This document shows positions 7,822 to 18,483 of a stretch of DNA of 64,000 nt, piece by piece. The DNA is from Desulfobacterales bacterium RIFOXYA12_FULL_46_15 (GTDB lineage Bacteria > Desulfobacterota > Desulfobacteria > Desulfobacterales > Desulfobacteraceae): contig MGTJ01000233.1 in the NCBI GenBank assembly GCA_001799395.1, forward strand, positions 1-64,000, written 5' to 3'. How positions within the stretch are numbered: the stretch's first letter is position 1; every line of letters begins with the position of its first letter. Under the pieces are notes generated by a model, which was given only the letters and a program-made list of their open reading frames with translations, did not search any database and was not told where the DNA came from. Position numbers and translations under genes: made by a program.

Positions 7822-10080
7822 TCAGTTCTTGAATATAAAGTTCAGCTTCTTATTCCTGAGTCCTATGGACACTTTACCCCCTTTTTCAAGACTGCCAAAG
7901 AGGATTTCATCTGTAAGTTTATCTTTGATCCGGGTCTGAATAATCCGTGCCAAGGGTCTTGCGCCGAATTTAGGGTCATACCCTTCTTTTGCAAGATATG
8001 ATCTAACTTTGTCCGAATAGGTCAGTGTAATATTTTTAATCTTAAGCATGGATTCAAGTTCTTTCATATTTTTATCTACAATCATCCCCATAACCTGGGT
8101 GGATAGATGATTAAACTGAACGATACCGTCAAGCCTGTTTCTGAACTCAGGACTGAATGTCTTTTCAACGGCTTTCATACCTTTGAAGTCAATATCAGCA
8201 GACTGGGAGCCAAATCCAATGGCATTGGCACTCATTTCTCTTGCCCCGGCATTGGAGGTCATAATGAGAATGACATTTCTGAAATCGGCAGATTTGCCGT
8301 TATTGTCAGTGAGAGTTGCATAGTCCATGACCTGTAAAAGAATATTATAAAGATCCATATGGGCTTTTTCAATTTCATCCAGAAGAAGGACACAGTGGGG
8401 GTGTTTTCGAATACTGTCTGTCAGAATACCTCCCTGATCAAACCCGATATAGCCCGGGGGTGCTCCGATAAGCCTTGAGACTGAATGCTTTTCCATGTAT
8501 TCGCTCATGTCGAATCTCAAAAATTCTATCCCCATATGGTGAGCCAGTTGCTTTGCAACCTCTGTTTTTCCGACACCAGTAGGTCCCATGAACAGAAAGG
8601 ATCCAATGGGCCGTTCCGGAGCTGAGAGACCGGCTCTTGATCTTTTTATGGAAGTGGTCAGCAATTCAATGGCATTATCCTGCCCAAATATGACGTTTAA
8701 TAGCTTTTTAGGAAGAGATTCAAGGTTTACTTTGTCAGTGGACGTTACACTGGTTACGGGGACTTTGGCAATTTTTGCAACAATCTCCTCAATATCTTTC
8801 AGGGTGACGGCCTCCTGATTTCTATTACCCTTCAACCTGAGGTAGGCGCCGGTTTCATCAATTACATCAATGGCTTTGTCCGGTAACAGCCGGTCGTTGA
8901 TATATTTATCAGAAAGATAGGCTGCCGCTTCTATAATTTCAGCAGGATAGGTGAGACCGTGGTGTTTTTCATAATAGGGTTTGAGTCCGGCCAGAATTTG
9001 AGTTGTTTCTGTCACTGAAGGCTCAGACACTTCGATTTTTTCAAACCGCCTTGAAAATGCTCTGTCTTTTTCAAAATGGTTTTTATACTCTTCATAGGTT
9101 GTTGTGCCGATACATTTTATTTCCCCTGAAGAAAGGGCGGGTTTCAGAATATTTGACGCATCCATGGAACCACTGGTTGTTGCTCCTGCACCCACAACAG
9201 TATGGATTTCATCGATAACCAGCAGTGCATTTTCTTTAGATTCAAGGGCAATAATAACGTCTTTCAAACGCTGTTCAAAATCTCCCCTGTATTTTGTCCC
9301 TGCAAGCAGAGCACCCATATCAAGGGAAAAAAGTTCACAATTTTCCAGAAGATCCGGAACCTGCTTATCTTTTATTTTCAGTGCAAGGCCTTCAGCAATA
9401 GCTGTTTTTCCGACTCCGGGATCACCCACAAGAATTGGATTGTTTTTGCGTCGACGACAGAGAACCTGCATGACCCTGTCCAATTCATTTACTCTTCCGA
9501 TAAGCGGATCTATTTTATTCTCTTGTGCCTTTTGTAAAAGGTTGGTGGTGAATGCTTCCAAAGGGTCCTTCTTCTTGACACGTTTAGTCTTCATGTCCGC
9601 TTGCTTGAACATATTCTCGGATGGATACTGAGACTGTATGTCCTTTTTTTCATGATCTGCAGAATGAGAGATGTATTTTAAGACATCCAGGCGGGTTATC
9701 CCTTCCGATTCAAGATAGAAAGCAGCATGGGAATCTTTTTCCTGAAAAATGGATGCTAAAATGTCACCTAAATTGACCTCGCTCTTTTCGGCTGATCTTG
9801 CCTGGTTGATGGCACGCTGAATCATTCGCTGGAAACCAATGGTCTGCTGTAATACATATTCTTCTTTTGAATCTATCTTGGTTAATTTTTCATCAAAAAA
9901 TTTTTCTAGTTCTTCTTTTATCTGTTCAGGATTGCCGCCACATTTTTCAATTGTTTCTATACCTGTCTCATGGTTAAGGATTGCATAAAGAACATGCTCA
10001 ACACATACATATTCATGCCTTCTCTTTTTTGCCTCTCTAACGGCAAAACCGAGAGCGGTGCTAAGTTCTTTGCTGATCAT
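7822..10080 (-). CDS. clpA: ATP-dependent Clp protease ATPase subunit ClpA
   Basis: A 752-residue Hsp100 unfoldase. It contains an N-terminal double Clp repeat (residues 1-145), a first AAA+ module with GDPGVGKT and LLVIDEIHTVVGAG, and a second with GPTGVGKT and VLLLDEIEKAH. It lacks the long coiled-coil middle domain of ClpB, and the segment NAIGFG near residue 620 is in the place of the IGF/IGL loop that docks ClpP. Length and order fit ClpA. It lies five bases after clpS, its adaptor, and abuts aat. Confidence 0.95.
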   Translation of the reverse strand: MISKELSTALGFAVREAKKRRHEYVCVEHVLYAILNHETGIETIEKCGGNPEQIKEELEKFFDEKLTKIDSKEEYVLQQTIGFQRMIQRAINQARSAEKSEVNLGDILASIFQEKDSHAAFYLESEGITRLDVLKYISHSADHEKKDIQSQYPSENMFKQADMKTKRVKKKDPLEAFTTNLLQKAQENKIDPLIGRVNELDRVMQVLCRRRKNNPILVGDPGVGKTAIAEGLALKIKDKQVPDLLENCELFSLDMGALLAGTKYRGDFEQRLKDVIIALESKENALLVIDEIHTVVGAGATTSGSMDASNILKPALSSGEIKCIGTTTYEEYKNHFEKDRAFSRRFEKIEVSEPSVTETTQILAGLKPYYEKHHGLTYPAEIIEAAAYLSDKYINDRLLPDKAIDVIDETGAYLRLKGNRNQEAVTLKDIEEIVAKIAKVPVTSVTSTDKVNLESLPKKLLNVIFGQDNAIELLTTSIKRSRAGLSAPERPIGSFLFMGPTGVGKTEVAKQLAHHMGIEFLRFDMSEYMEKHSVSRLIGAPPGYIGFDQGGILTDSIRKHPHCVLLLDEIEKAHMDLYNILLQVMDYATLTDNNGKSADFRNVILIMTSNAGAREMSANAIGFGSQSADIDFKGMKAVEKTFSPEFRNRLDGIVQFNHLSTQVMGMIVDKNMKELESMLKIKNITLTYSDKVRSYLAKEGYDPKFGARPLARIIQTRIKDKLTDEILFGSLEKGGKVSIGLRNKKLNFIFKN

Positions 10081-10085
10081 ACCTA

Positions 10086-10394
10086 CTACTCCTTTTCCAT
10101 TGTACTCTTTAAAGGAAACCCTTTACTACTTGCCAGATGATGTACTGTTTCAACTTTAGTTTCCGCTATATCCCGGGGATAAACCCCACAGATATCTTTC
10201 CCTTTATTATGTACATTAAGCATTATTTGAGTTGCTTTTTCAAGTGATTTTCCAAAAACGTTCAAGAGAATTTCCACAACAAACTCCATAGTTGTATAAT
10301 CGTCATTGTGCAAAAGGACTTTATACATTGGCGGATGATTGATTTTTGACTTTGATGAAATATCTGTTTTTGTTTTGGAATCCACTTCTGTCAT
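10086..10394 (-). CDS. clpS: ClpS N-degron adaptor
   Basis: A 102-residue protein with the ClpS core: a disordered N-terminal extension of about 20 residues, then PPMYKVLLHNDDYTTMEFVV, which includes the Asn-Asp pair used to grip the N-terminal residue of substrates, and later GVYPRDIAETKVE. ClpS hands proteins bearing N-terminal Leu, Phe, Tyr or Trp to ClpA. It lies between secA (12 bases) and clpA (5 bases). Confidence 0.95.
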   Translation of the reverse strand: MTEVDSKTKTDISSKSKINHPPMYKVLLHNDDYTTMEFVVEILLNVFGKSLEKATQIMLNVHNKGKDICGVYPRDIAETKVETVHHLASSKGFPLKSTMEKE

Positions 10395-10406
10395 TGATAT
10401 TAACTC

Positions 10407-12929
10407 CTAAATCCCGCAGCATTTTTTATATTTTTTCCCACTACCACAGGGACACGGGTCGTTTCTCTGTACTTTTTGTGATGATCTTTTAACAGGCTGT
10501 TTTGTGATAGAACCATCAGAATGGGAAAAAGTCAGGTTCTCCTGTTCTTTTCTTTTCAGATTATCCACCTGAGACGGGCTTGATATCTTGATCTTGAACA
10601 AAATTTCAACGATTTCATCCTTAATTCTTTCCATAAGCCCCTGGAACATATCAAACCCTTCTTTCCTGTATATTCTTAGCGGGTCTTGCTGTGCATACCC
10701 CCTGAGGCCGATCCCCTCTTTCAGGTGATCCATGGATAAAAGATGTTCCTTCCAGCGGGTATCTACTGTTTGAAGGATGATATGTCTCTCTATTTCTCTG
10801 GTTATCTCTTTCCCAAAGGCTGTTTCTCTTTGGCTGTAGATTGTTTTCAAATTTTCAAATAAGAATTCAGATAGTTTCTGGGCAGAACTATAATGTGTTG
10901 ATGCTTCTTCAAGGTCAGGGCTGTAATTGAATACTTGCTTGAGCCTGCTTTTCAAACCATCCAGATCCCATTGCAGTACAGGGGTCTTTTCAATTGCAAA
11001 TTCATCCACAATATCATAGGCTTTGTCTTCAACCATTTCCATCACCAGGGGGTTCAGGCTCTCTTCAACTAAGGCCTTACGCCTTTGCTGATAGATAACC
11101 TCCCTCTGCTGGTTCATGACATCATCATATTCAAGCAGATGTTTTCTGATTTCAAAATTATGACCTTCAACCTTTGACTGGGCATTCTCTATTGCTTTGC
11201 TGATAAATCTATGCTCAATATGCTCACCCTCTTCAATTCCAAGCTTGTCCATAACTGCATGGATTCTGTCTCCTCCGAAAATTCTCAAAAGATCATCTTC
11301 CAGAGAAAGATAAAATCTTGAGGAGCCCGGATCACCCTGTCTGCCGGAACGGCCCCGGAGCTGGTTATCAATCCGCCTCGATTCATGGCGTGAGGTTCCA
11401 AGGATATGAAGGCCACCGAGTTCTATCACCCCGTCACCCAGAACAATATCCGTACCACGCCCCGCCATATTGGTAGAGATGGTAACAGCACCCTTCTGAC
11501 CGGCATTGGCAACAATTTGTGCCTCTGCCTGATGGTGCTTTGCATTCAGGACGGTATGGGGAACACCCTTTTTTTTGAGTTTTTCACTCATATCTTCGGA
11601 GACATCAATGGAAATCGTGCCCACAAGCACTGGTTGGCCTTTTTTATGAAGGCGGATGATTTCCTGGATGGCAGCATTATATTTTTCTTTTTTTGTTTTG
11701 TATATCAAATCGGGATAATCAATGCGGATCATCTTCTTATGGGTAGGGATTTCCAGAACATCAAGGTTATAGATTTTTTTAAATTCAGGTGCTTCAGTCA
11801 ATGCAGTACCTGTCATGCCGGATAATTTATTATACATCCTGAAATAATTCTGGAAGGTGATGGTGGCCAGGGTCTGATTCTCATTCTCAATTTTTACATT
11901 TTCTTTTGCCTCAAGTGCCTGGTGTAAGCCCTCGCTGTATCTTCTGCCGGTCATCAGGCGTCCGGTGAATTCATCGACAATGACAACCTGGTTGTTTTGA
12001 ACAATATAATCAGTATCCCGTTTAAAGACCTTATGTGCTTTCAAGGCCTGATTTAAATGGTGCAGGATTTCGATATTGGCAGGATCATAAAGGTTCTCAA
12101 CGTTTAAAAGCTTTTCACCCTTGGCAATACCGGTTTCGGTTAAGGCGACCGACTTGGATTCTTCATCAAGGGTATAATCAGTGTCCTTTTGAAAGGTCGG
12201 GATAATAGTGTTGACCTCGGTATAAAGATGGGTTGACTTTTCGGCAGGGCCTGAAATAATCAATGGTGTCCTGGCTTCATCGATGAGGATGCTGTCGACT
12301 TCATCTACAATGGCAAAATTGAGTTCTCTCTGGGCAAGGGAGTCTTTGTCAAATTTCATGTTGTCCCTTAAATAATCAAACCCGAACTCATTGTTTGTGC
12401 CATAGGTGATATCGCTCCTGTAGGCGGTTTTTCTTTCCTGATCATTTATATCATGGAGAATTACACCAACCTCCAATCCAAGAAAATGATAAATTTTTGA
12501 CATCCATTCCGCATCACGGCGGGCAAGATAATCGTTTACTGTAACGATATGGACACCTTTTCCCGTCAATGCATTCAGATAGGCAGGCAGGGTTGACATC
12601 AAGGTTTTTCCTTCACCGGTTTTCATCTCTGCAATGGTGCCGTTATGAAGGGCGATGCCTCCGATAAGCTGAACATCAAAATGACGAAGGCCAAGAGTTC
12701 TGACAGAAGCCTCCCGGACAAGGGCAAAGGCAGATGGTAAAATATTATCAAGTGGTTCGCCATTATCCAGGCGTTCTTTAAATTCCGATGTCTTCTGCTT
12801 CATTTTTTCATCGGATAATTGTTTTGTCTGCGATTCAAGCTGATTGATCTTAGCAATAAAAGGCTGAAGTTTTTTCAAAATTCGGTCATTGCTGGATCCA
12901 AATAGTTTAGTAAGATAATTCAGTACCAT
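10407..12929 (-). CDS. secA: Preprotein translocase ATPase SecA
   Basis: SecA is the ATP-driven motor that pushes unfolded preproteins through SecYEG. The protein is 840 residues long, with Walker A in [17 protein letters not shown] near residue 104, the [20 protein letters not shown] box, the [11 protein letters not shown] helicase motif and [13 protein letters not shown]. The C-terminus ends with a zinc-binding SEC-C motif, [17 protein letters not shown], which contacts SecB and phospholipid. It heads the clpS-clpA-aat block and follows the M23 peptidase after 121 bases. Confidence 0.97.
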   Translation of the reverse strand: MVLNYLTKLFGSSNDRILKKLQPFIAKINQLESQTKQLSDEKMKQKTSEFKERLDNGEPLDNILPSAFALVREASVRTLGLRHFDVQLIGGIALHNGTIAEMKTGEGKTLMSTLPAYLNALTGKGVHIVTVNDYLARRDAEWMSKIYHFLGLEVGVILHDINDQERKTAYRSDITYGTNNEFGFDYLRDNMKFDKDSLAQRELNFAIVDEVDSILIDEARTPLIISGPAEKSTHLYTEVNTIIPTFQKDTDYTLDEESKSVALTETGIAKGEKLLNVENLYDPANIEILHHLNQALKAHKVFKRDTDYIVQNNQVVIVDEFTGRLMTGRRYSEGLHQALEAKENVKIENENQTLATITFQNYFRMYNKLSGMTGTALTEAPEFKKIYNLDVLEIPTHKKMIRIDYPDLIYKTKKEKYNAAIQEIIRLHKKGQPVLVGTISIDVSEDMSEKLKKKGVPHTVLNAKHHQAEAQIVANAGQKGAVTISTNMAGRGTDIVLGDGVIELGGLHILGTSRHESRRIDNQLRGRSGRQGDPGSSRFYLSLEDDLLRIFGGDRIHAVMDKLGIEEGEHIEHRFISKAIENAQSKVEGHNFEIRKHLLEYDDVMNQQREVIYQQRRKALVEESLNPLVMEMVEDKAYDIVDEFAIEKTPVLQWDLDGLKSRLKQVFNYSPDLEEASTHYSSAQKLSEFLFENLKTIYSQRETAFGKEITREIERHIILQTVDTRWKEHLLSMDHLKEGIGLRGYAQQDPLRIYRKEGFDMFQGLMERIKDEIVEILFKIKISSPSQVDNLKRKEQENLTFSHSDGSITKQPVKRSSQKVQRNDPCPCGSGKKYKKCCGI

Positions 12930-13050
12930 TCGATAGTTTACCTGTTTTAAAAGCCTGGTTAATAATTCAACTGAAACATATAAGCATTAATCTTATAAAT
13001 CAAAATAAAAAATTAATAAAATAGCCTGGAAAGAAATAAGGATAAAAGAG

Positions 13051-13980
13051 CTAGTTAAGAATATATTTTAATGGATTGACAGGGGTCCCATTAATTAAAA
13101 CCTCGTAGTGCAGGTGGGGCCCAGTACTTCTTCCGGTATTACCGATAAGGCCGATAACATCCCCTCTTTTTATTTCCTGACCCGGCTTTACGAGGATTTC
13201 CTTTAAATGGCCATATTGGGTTACACGTCCATGGTCATGATCAATGACTATAAGATTTCCGATATATAGCTTCTCGGCAGCAACGGAAACCCTGCCGTTG
13301 GCCGGAGCAATGATCTTTGTCCCGGGTGCATTGGCAATATCAAGTCCTGAATGAAATTCCTTCTGTCCTGTGAAAGGAGAGACCCTGTTTCCGAAACCTG
13401 AAGTAATCCATCCATCCACCGGTCTGATGGATGGAGTGGAGGCAAGGATATTTCTTTTTTGTTCAAGTTGTTTTATCAATTGCTCAAAATCAAGAGCGTG
13501 TTTTTCTGCCGCAACCTTAGCCTGAGTGACCTGCTGGTGCATTTCTCGGATAAGGCTGTTATGCTTTTGTGTCAATGGAAGATCAGGATCAAGAGCATCG
13601 GCAGGGATGCTTCCGATTCCAATAAGCCCGCTTGAATCGCTGGTTTGTTTGATATCTGCGATAAGTCTGACCCTATCCTCAAAATTTGACAGATTGGTCA
13701 CCAGCTTTTTAATTGTCTCGATTTCTCCTGCAAACTGCTGAATCTGCTTTCTCTGGGTTGTGATTTCAGCATTCAAGGAGTGAACTGTTTGTCCAAGTCC
13801 GTTACTTTTAATTGAAATAGTTTTCAGCTTAATATAATCATATCCGATAAATGAAGCACCGATAATTGAAAATCCGGCAAAGACAGACAATAAGATACAA
13901 AGAGCCCTGTGGATCGTAAATTCTCTGATATCAGAGGTAGAGCCTGAATGGTACCATATTTTAACTCTTTTGCTCATCAT
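13051..13980 (-). CDS. M23-family murein endopeptidase with coiled coil
   Basis: A 309-residue envelope protein. Residues about 25-47 form one membrane anchor, then a predicted coiled coil (roughly 60-95 and 140-175), then a LytM/M23 domain from residue 190 to the end. The zinc ligands are visible in FHSGLDIA (H-x3-D) and in GPHLHYE (HxH). Such proteins either cut peptide cross-links or, when inactive, activate amidases; with its ligands intact this one is probably catalytic. It sits upstream of secA in the same direction. The start is one of two adjacent ATGs after AAAGAGG. Confidence 0.88.
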   Translation of the reverse strand: MMSKRVKIWYHSGSTSDIREFTIHRALCILLSVFAGFSIIGASFIGYDYIKLKTISIKSNGLGQTVHSLNAEITTQRKQIQQFAGEIETIKKLVTNLSNFEDRVRLIADIKQTSDSSGLIGIGSIPADALDPDLPLTQKHNSLIREMHQQVTQAKVAAEKHALDFEQLIKQLEQKRNILASTPSIRPVDGWITSGFGNRVSPFTGQKEFHSGLDIANAPGTKIIAPANGRVSVAAEKLYIGNLIVIDHDHGRVTQYGHLKEILVKPGQEIKRGDVIGLIGNTGRSTGPHLHYEVLINGTPVNPLKYILN

Positions 13981-14063
13981 TCCTCTTTTTTTATTTAGAT
14001 ATTATCTATCTGTCAAGCACAATATTCTTCATTCCCATTGAAAACAGGATAAACAAAAAGTAA

Positions 14064-14837
14064 TTAATATAGAATCTGGCTGAGAAAGGTTTTAGTTCTA
14101 TCATTCTGAGGATGGTTGAAAAAATCTTCAGGATTATTTTCTTCAATAATTTCACCTTCATCCATAAAAAGAACCCTGTGTGCAACACTTTTTGCAAAAC
14201 CCATTTCATGGGTAACAACAATCATGGTCATTCCCTCCTGCGCAAGACTGATCATAACATCAAGAACTTCTTTTACCATTTCAGGGTCAAGGGCTGATGT
14301 CGCCTCATCAAAAAGCATGATATTGGGTTTCATACAAAGACTTCTGGCAATGGCCACCCTCTGTTGCTGTCCACCGGATAATTGTCCCGGATATTTGGCT
14401 GCCTGCTCTGCAATCTGGACTTTATTAAGATAATACATGGCTGTTTCTTCAGCTTCTTTTCTGGGTGTTTTCCTTACCCATATCGGTCCCAGAGTTAAAT
14501 TTTCGAGAATGGTAAGGTGGGGAAAAAGATTGAAATGCTGAAATACCATTCCGACTTCCGACCTTACTTTTTCGATATTTTTCAGGTCTTTGGTCAGCTC
14601 AATCCCATCTACGATGATCTGTCCTTTCTGATGTTCTTCAAGTCTGTTGATACATCTGATCAGCGTTGATTTTCCCGATCCGGAGGGGCCGCAGACAACA
14701 ATTCGTTCTTTTTTTTTCACAGAGAGGTTAATATTTTTTAAAACATGAAAATCACCATACCATTTATGCATATTAACAATCTTAATAATACTGTCTTCAC
14801 TGGAAATATCGATGGTATTTGTTTTTTCTGTGTTCAT
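14064..14837 (-). CDS. aapP: Polar amino-acid ABC transporter ATPase
   Basis: A 257-residue ABC ATPase with Walker [10 protein letters not shown], signature [15 protein letters not shown], Walker [13 protein letters not shown] and the H-loop VVTHEMGFA. It is of the GlnQ/HisP/AapP type that powers polar amino-acid uptake. It is the last gene of a four-gene unit whose long permeases resemble those of the Aap general L-amino-acid system, hence the symbol; which amino acids are carried is unknown. Confidence 0.88.
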   Translation of the reverse strand: MNTEKTNTIDISSEDSIIKIVNMHKWYGDFHVLKNINLSVKKKERIVVCGPSGSGKSTLIRCINRLEEHQKGQIIVDGIELTKDLKNIEKVRSEVGMVFQHFNLFPHLTILENLTLGPIWVRKTPRKEAEETAMYYLNKVQIAEQAAKYPGQLSGGQQQRVAIARSLCMKPNIMLFDEATSALDPEMVKEVLDVMISLAQEGMTMIVVTHEMGFAKSVAHRVLFMDEGEIIEENNPEDFFNHPQNDRTKTFLSQILY

Positions 14838-14870
14838 AAATAGTCGCTTTATAAATGTTATTAAAAATAA

Positions 14871-15965
14871 TTATTCCAGACTCGTATTGAGTTCTTTTTC
14901 CAGTTTCCGGCTGTAAGTAGACATAAAAAAGCAGCATACAAAATAAATGATTGCCAGAAAAATATAAGCTTCAGCTGAAAATCCATTCCATCTAGGTTCC
15001 GACAATACTGATTTTGTTGTTTTTAAAAGATCATATAACCCGATGATAACAACAAGGGATGTATCTTTAAATGCAGAAATTAAAACGCTGACAGATGGCG
15101 GGATTACAATTTTTAATGCCTGGGGCAGGATAACGAGTCTCATGGTCTGTGAATAATTTAATCCCAAGGAATCGGCAGCTTCATACTGGCCTTTATTCAT
15201 CCCCTGTAATCCGCCCCTGACCACCTCTGCGATATACGCTGCCGTGAACATGATGATAGCAACCTGGGCTCGTAACACTGCATTTATAAAGACCCCTTCA
15301 GGCAGGAATAACGGGAAAACCACGGAAGACATAAAGAGTAGGCTGATCAGCGGGACTCCCCGGATAAATTCAATATAGAAGATACAGAAAGTTTTTATCA
15401 TCGGCATTCTGGATTGTCGCCCAAGTGCAAGCATAATACCTAAGGGGTATGCTGCCGTAAGGCCGAAAACAGACAGAAGCAATGTCAGGATGATTCCGCC
15501 CCATTTTTCGATCTCAACGGGTTCAAATCCAAGAATACCTCCCTTGAGCAGTACTCCCATAACCACCAAAGAAATAACCCAGGCATATACAAGAAGTACA
15601 TTCCAGTAATTTCTGTTTCTGCTGATAAAAAGCAATATGACAAGTATACAAATTGCAGTCACGGGTCGCCATAAAATATTCTGGGGATAAAATCCAAACA
15701 GGATTATTTTATAATTGCTTGAAATGATTGACCAACATGCACCGGCTGATTCCCTGCAGTTTACGTTGGGAAGCCATGAGCTGTTGATGAACGCCCATTT
15801 AAAAAAAGGAAGGAAGGAAAACCAGAAAAGATAGAGAATTAAAAGTGTCAGAATAGTATTAAACGGGCTGCTGAATAAATTATTCCTCATCCATCCCGGA
15901 ATGCCGATACTTGCAATCGGGGGTTTTGCCATTATATGAATTTTATGTTTACCATGTGATTCCAT
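14871..15965 (-). CDS. aapM: Amino-acid ABC transporter permease (AapM-like)
   Basis: The 364-residue inner-membrane permease is longer than HisQ/HisM-type proteins because of extra N-terminal membrane segments, as in AapM. The C-terminal half has the conserved EFIRGVPLISLL and the EAA-type loop around EAADSLGLNYSQTMRLVILPQALKIVIP, where the ATPase docks. It lies 20 bases after the second permease and 33 bases before the ATPase gene. The start is uncertain: a second ATG occurs at residue 12. Confidence 0.85.
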   Translation of the reverse strand: MESHGKHKIHIMAKPPIASIGIPGWMRNNLFSSPFNTILTLLILYLFWFSFLPFFKWAFINSSWLPNVNCRESAGACWSIISSNYKIILFGFYPQNILWRPVTAICILVILLFISRNRNYWNVLLVYAWVISLVVMGVLLKGGILGFEPVEIEKWGGIILTLLLSVFGLTAAYPLGIMLALGRQSRMPMIKTFCIFYIEFIRGVPLISLLFMSSVVFPLFLPEGVFINAVLRAQVAIIMFTAAYIAEVVRGGLQGMNKGQYEAADSLGLNYSQTMRLVILPQALKIVIPPSVSVLISAFKDTSLVVIIGLYDLLKTTKSVLSEPRWNGFSAEAYIFLAIIYFVCCFFMSTYSRKLEKELNTSLE

Positions 15966-15985
15966 AAAAAATTATTTTACCATCA

Positions 15986-17170
15986 TCACCTTTCTACAAT
16001 GGCCATCTTTTGATTATACCAGTTCATAAAAGCAGAGGTGGATAAGCTGAAGAAGAGGTATACGATCATGATTAACAGAACCCCTTCAATTGCCTGACCG
16101 GTCTGGTTGATAACTGTTCCGGCAACGGAAACAAAATCCGGATACCCGATGGCCACGGCAAGAGAGCTGTTTTTTGTCAAATTAAGCATCTGGCTTGTTA
16201 AAGGCGGAATAATAACCCTTAATGCCTGGGGCAGGATAATAAGATTTAAACGCTGGGCCGGTTTTAAGCCGATAGCCATTGCAGCTTCCGTCTGGCCCTT
16301 GGAAACGGATTGGATTCCTGCCCTGACGACCTCGGCAACAAAGGCAGCCGTGTATAAGACAAGGCCTAAAAGAAGTGCTGTAAACTCGGGACTGATTCCA
16401 ATCCCTCCTTTAAAATTAAAGCCTTTTAATTCAGGTATATTCATGTCTGTTGGCGCACCCCCGATTAACCAGCATCCAAAAGGAAGACCGATGATTAATG
16501 CCAGGGAAGTATAAAAAACAGGAAATATTCGGCCGGTTGAATGCTGTCTTTTTGTTGCCCATCTTTTCAGAAAGACAATGATGATGACGGCAGTGACACC
16601 GGCAATTGCCATATAACCATAAACAGGATGGGATTTTGGAATTCCGAAAATCAGTCCCCTGTTGCTTAAAAAAAGGCCGTTAAAGGGACTGATGGCTTCT
16701 CGTGGAGAAGGCAGTATTTCATAAAAAAAAGCATACCAGAAAAAAAGCTGTAGTAACACCGGTATATCCTGAAATAATTCAATATAAAGGGTAGCACATT
16801 TTTTTATCAGCCAGTTTTTTGATAATCTTGCAATGCCGACAAATGTTCCGAGAATTACCGTAAGAATGATACCGATAAACGATACGAGAAGAGTATTTAA
16901 AAAACCGGCAATAAGGGCTTTGGCATATCTGTCGGCAGCAGTATATGAAATAGGAGACTCGCCGATTTCAAACCCGGCTTCTTTGTTTAAAAATTCAAAA
17001 CCGGTGGTGATGGATTGCCTTTCCAGGTTGACCATTGTGTTGGAAATCAGATACCATGCGACAAAAATAAATAAACAAGCCGCTCCAACCTGATATAATA
17101 TGGATCGTTTATCCGGGTCGTACCAGAAGGATATGGAATCGGTTTTTTTAAGATGAACGGTCATGGGCAT
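15986..17170 (-). CDS. aapQ: Amino-acid ABC transporter permease (AapQ-like)
   Basis: A 394-residue permease with about eight membrane spans. ELFQDIPVLLQLFFWY and the EAA loop TEAAMAIGLKPAQRLNLIIL mark the HisM/AapQ family, and the large periplasmic insert in the middle is typical of AapQ rather than of short glutamine permeases. It would form the channel as a heterodimer with the AapM-like protein. A strong hairpin separates it from the upstream binding-protein gene. Confidence 0.85.
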   Translation of the reverse strand: MPMTVHLKKTDSISFWYDPDKRSILYQVGAACLFIFVAWYLISNTMVNLERQSITTGFEFLNKEAGFEIGESPISYTAADRYAKALIAGFLNTLLVSFIGIILTVILGTFVGIARLSKNWLIKKCATLYIELFQDIPVLLQLFFWYAFFYEILPSPREAISPFNGLFLSNRGLIFGIPKSHPVYGYMAIAGVTAVIIIVFLKRWATKRQHSTGRIFPVFYTSLALIIGLPFGCWLIGGAPTDMNIPELKGFNFKGGIGISPEFTALLLGLVLYTAAFVAEVVRAGIQSVSKGQTEAAMAIGLKPAQRLNLIILPQALRVIIPPLTSQMLNLTKNSSLAVAIGYPDFVSVAGTVINQTGQAIEGVLLIMIVYLFFSLSTSAFMNWYNQKMAIVER

Positions 17171-17196
17171 GCTAATTTTCTATAGTGTTAAGAAAG

Positions 17197-17227
17197 GTTA
17201 TGATGCGATTTTTTACCGCATCATAAC
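17197..17227 (-). terminator. Intercistronic hairpin after the aapJ-like gene
   Basis: A perfect 11-base inverted repeat, GTTATGATGCG and CGCATCATAAC, encloses a 9-base loop between the binding-protein gene and the first permease gene. On the minus strand it is followed only by a short pyrimidine-rich tract (CTTTCTTAAC). It fits a leaky terminator or 3'-end stabiliser that keeps binding-protein mRNA in excess over permease mRNA, a common arrangement in ABC importer operons. Confidence 0.7.
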
Positions 17228-17244
17228 TCTCTGATTTGTTTGTT

Positions 17245-18258
17245 TTATTTAAATGGAGGAGAATACATTAAACCGCCTTTTTTCCAAAGCGCATTAAGTC
17301 CTCTTTCAATACCAAGCTGGGTATTAACCCCAACATTTTTTTCAAAAATTTCACCGTAATTCCCCACCATTTTAACAATATTGTAAGCCCATTTTTCATC
17401 AAGGCCAAGCGCCTTCCCATTTCCGGCCGTAACACCCAGAAATCTTTGAATTGCAGGGTTTTCACTCTTGAGCATCTCATCTACATTCCCGGATGTAATG
17501 CCCAGTTCTTCAGCTTCTATTAATGCATAAACAGTGTAGGTAACAATATCTTTCCATTGGTTATCCCCATGTCTGACGGCAGGTGCCAGGGGTTCCTTGG
17601 AAATGATTTCAGGAAGGATCATATAATCACCCGGGTTGGGTGCCACTGCTCGTATTCCTGCAAGCTGAGAGGCATCTGATGTTAGACAGTCGCATCTTCC
17701 TGCAAAAAAAGCCTGGTTGAGTTCGGCATTGTTTTCAATAACGACCGGTTTCATTGTCATTTTGTTTGAACGGAAATAATCGGCAACATTCAATTCGGTC
17801 GTTGTCCCGGGAAGAACACAAACAGTTGCGCCATCCAGTTCTTTTGCGCTTTTTACATTAAGTTTTTTAGGAATGAGAAATCCCTGACCGTCATAATAAT
17901 TAACCATGGCAAAATCTAGTCCAAGCTCAGTATCGCGGCCTAGTGTCTGCGTAGCATTTCTGAAAAGTGTATCAATTTCACCTGATTGTAAAGCTGTAAA
18001 TCTTGTCTTTGCAGTAAGTGTTGTAAATTTTATTTTTTCCGGGTTTCCAAAAATTGCAGCAGACAGAGCCCTTGCACAGTCAACATCTATGCCTCTCCAG
18101 ACACCTTTATCATCAGGTTTTCCAAAACCGAAAAGCTCACCGTTTACACCCACCTGGATGAATCCTTTGGCTTTGACATCCTGAAGTGTACCAGCCATGG
18201 ACAGTGTTGAAATTGACAACAAAGTAATACAAACAGCCAATACTCTTAACAATTTCAT
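17245..18258 (-). CDS. aapJ: Amino-acid ABC transporter substrate-binding protein
   Basis: A 337-residue periplasmic binding protein of the SBP_bac_3 family. Residues 1-22 form a Sec signal peptide ending near SMAG. The mature part opens with LQDVKAKGFIQVGVNGELFGF and contains WRGIDVDCARALSAAIFG, LTAKTRFTALQSGEIDTL and the cysteine pair in RCDCLTSD. The length is typical of AapJ/BztA-like proteins for general L-amino acids. It is the first gene of the transporter unit, with its promoter expected in 18259-18483. Confidence 0.9.
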   Translation of the reverse strand: MKLLRVLAVCITLLSISTLSMAGTLQDVKAKGFIQVGVNGELFGFGKPDDKGVWRGIDVDCARALSAAIFGNPEKIKFTTLTAKTRFTALQSGEIDTLFRNATQTLGRDTELGLDFAMVNYYDGQGFLIPKKLNVKSAKELDGATVCVLPGTTTELNVADYFRSNKMTMKPVVIENNAELNQAFFAGRCDCLTSDASQLAGIRAVAPNPGDYMILPEIISKEPLAPAVRHGDNQWKDIVTYTVYALIEAEELGITSGNVDEMLKSENPAIQRFLGVTAGNGKALGLDEKWAYNIVKMVGNYGEIFEKNVGVNTQLGIERGLNALWKKGGLMYSPPFK

Positions 18259-18483
18259 AGATACTCCCCTTGATCTAATTGATTAATTGATTCGGAATAA
18301 TTCTTAACTGAATCATCCCCACCCTTTTTTGTCTAAACAACTTGTAACTATTAACACATCAGCATTTTTTTTCAAGAAATTTATCAGAATGAACATTATT
18401 TTATAATTCATGTTCAGGTAAAAGAAGTGTAAAAATAAACTGCTATTCTTTTCTTTATAAGGCAGTCGCTCTAAATAAAACGT

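Noticed and set aside
9104..9631. Plus-strand frame of 175 codons opposite clpA
   Set aside because: Low-complexity serine-rich shadow within the Walker regions of clpA; no family resemblance.
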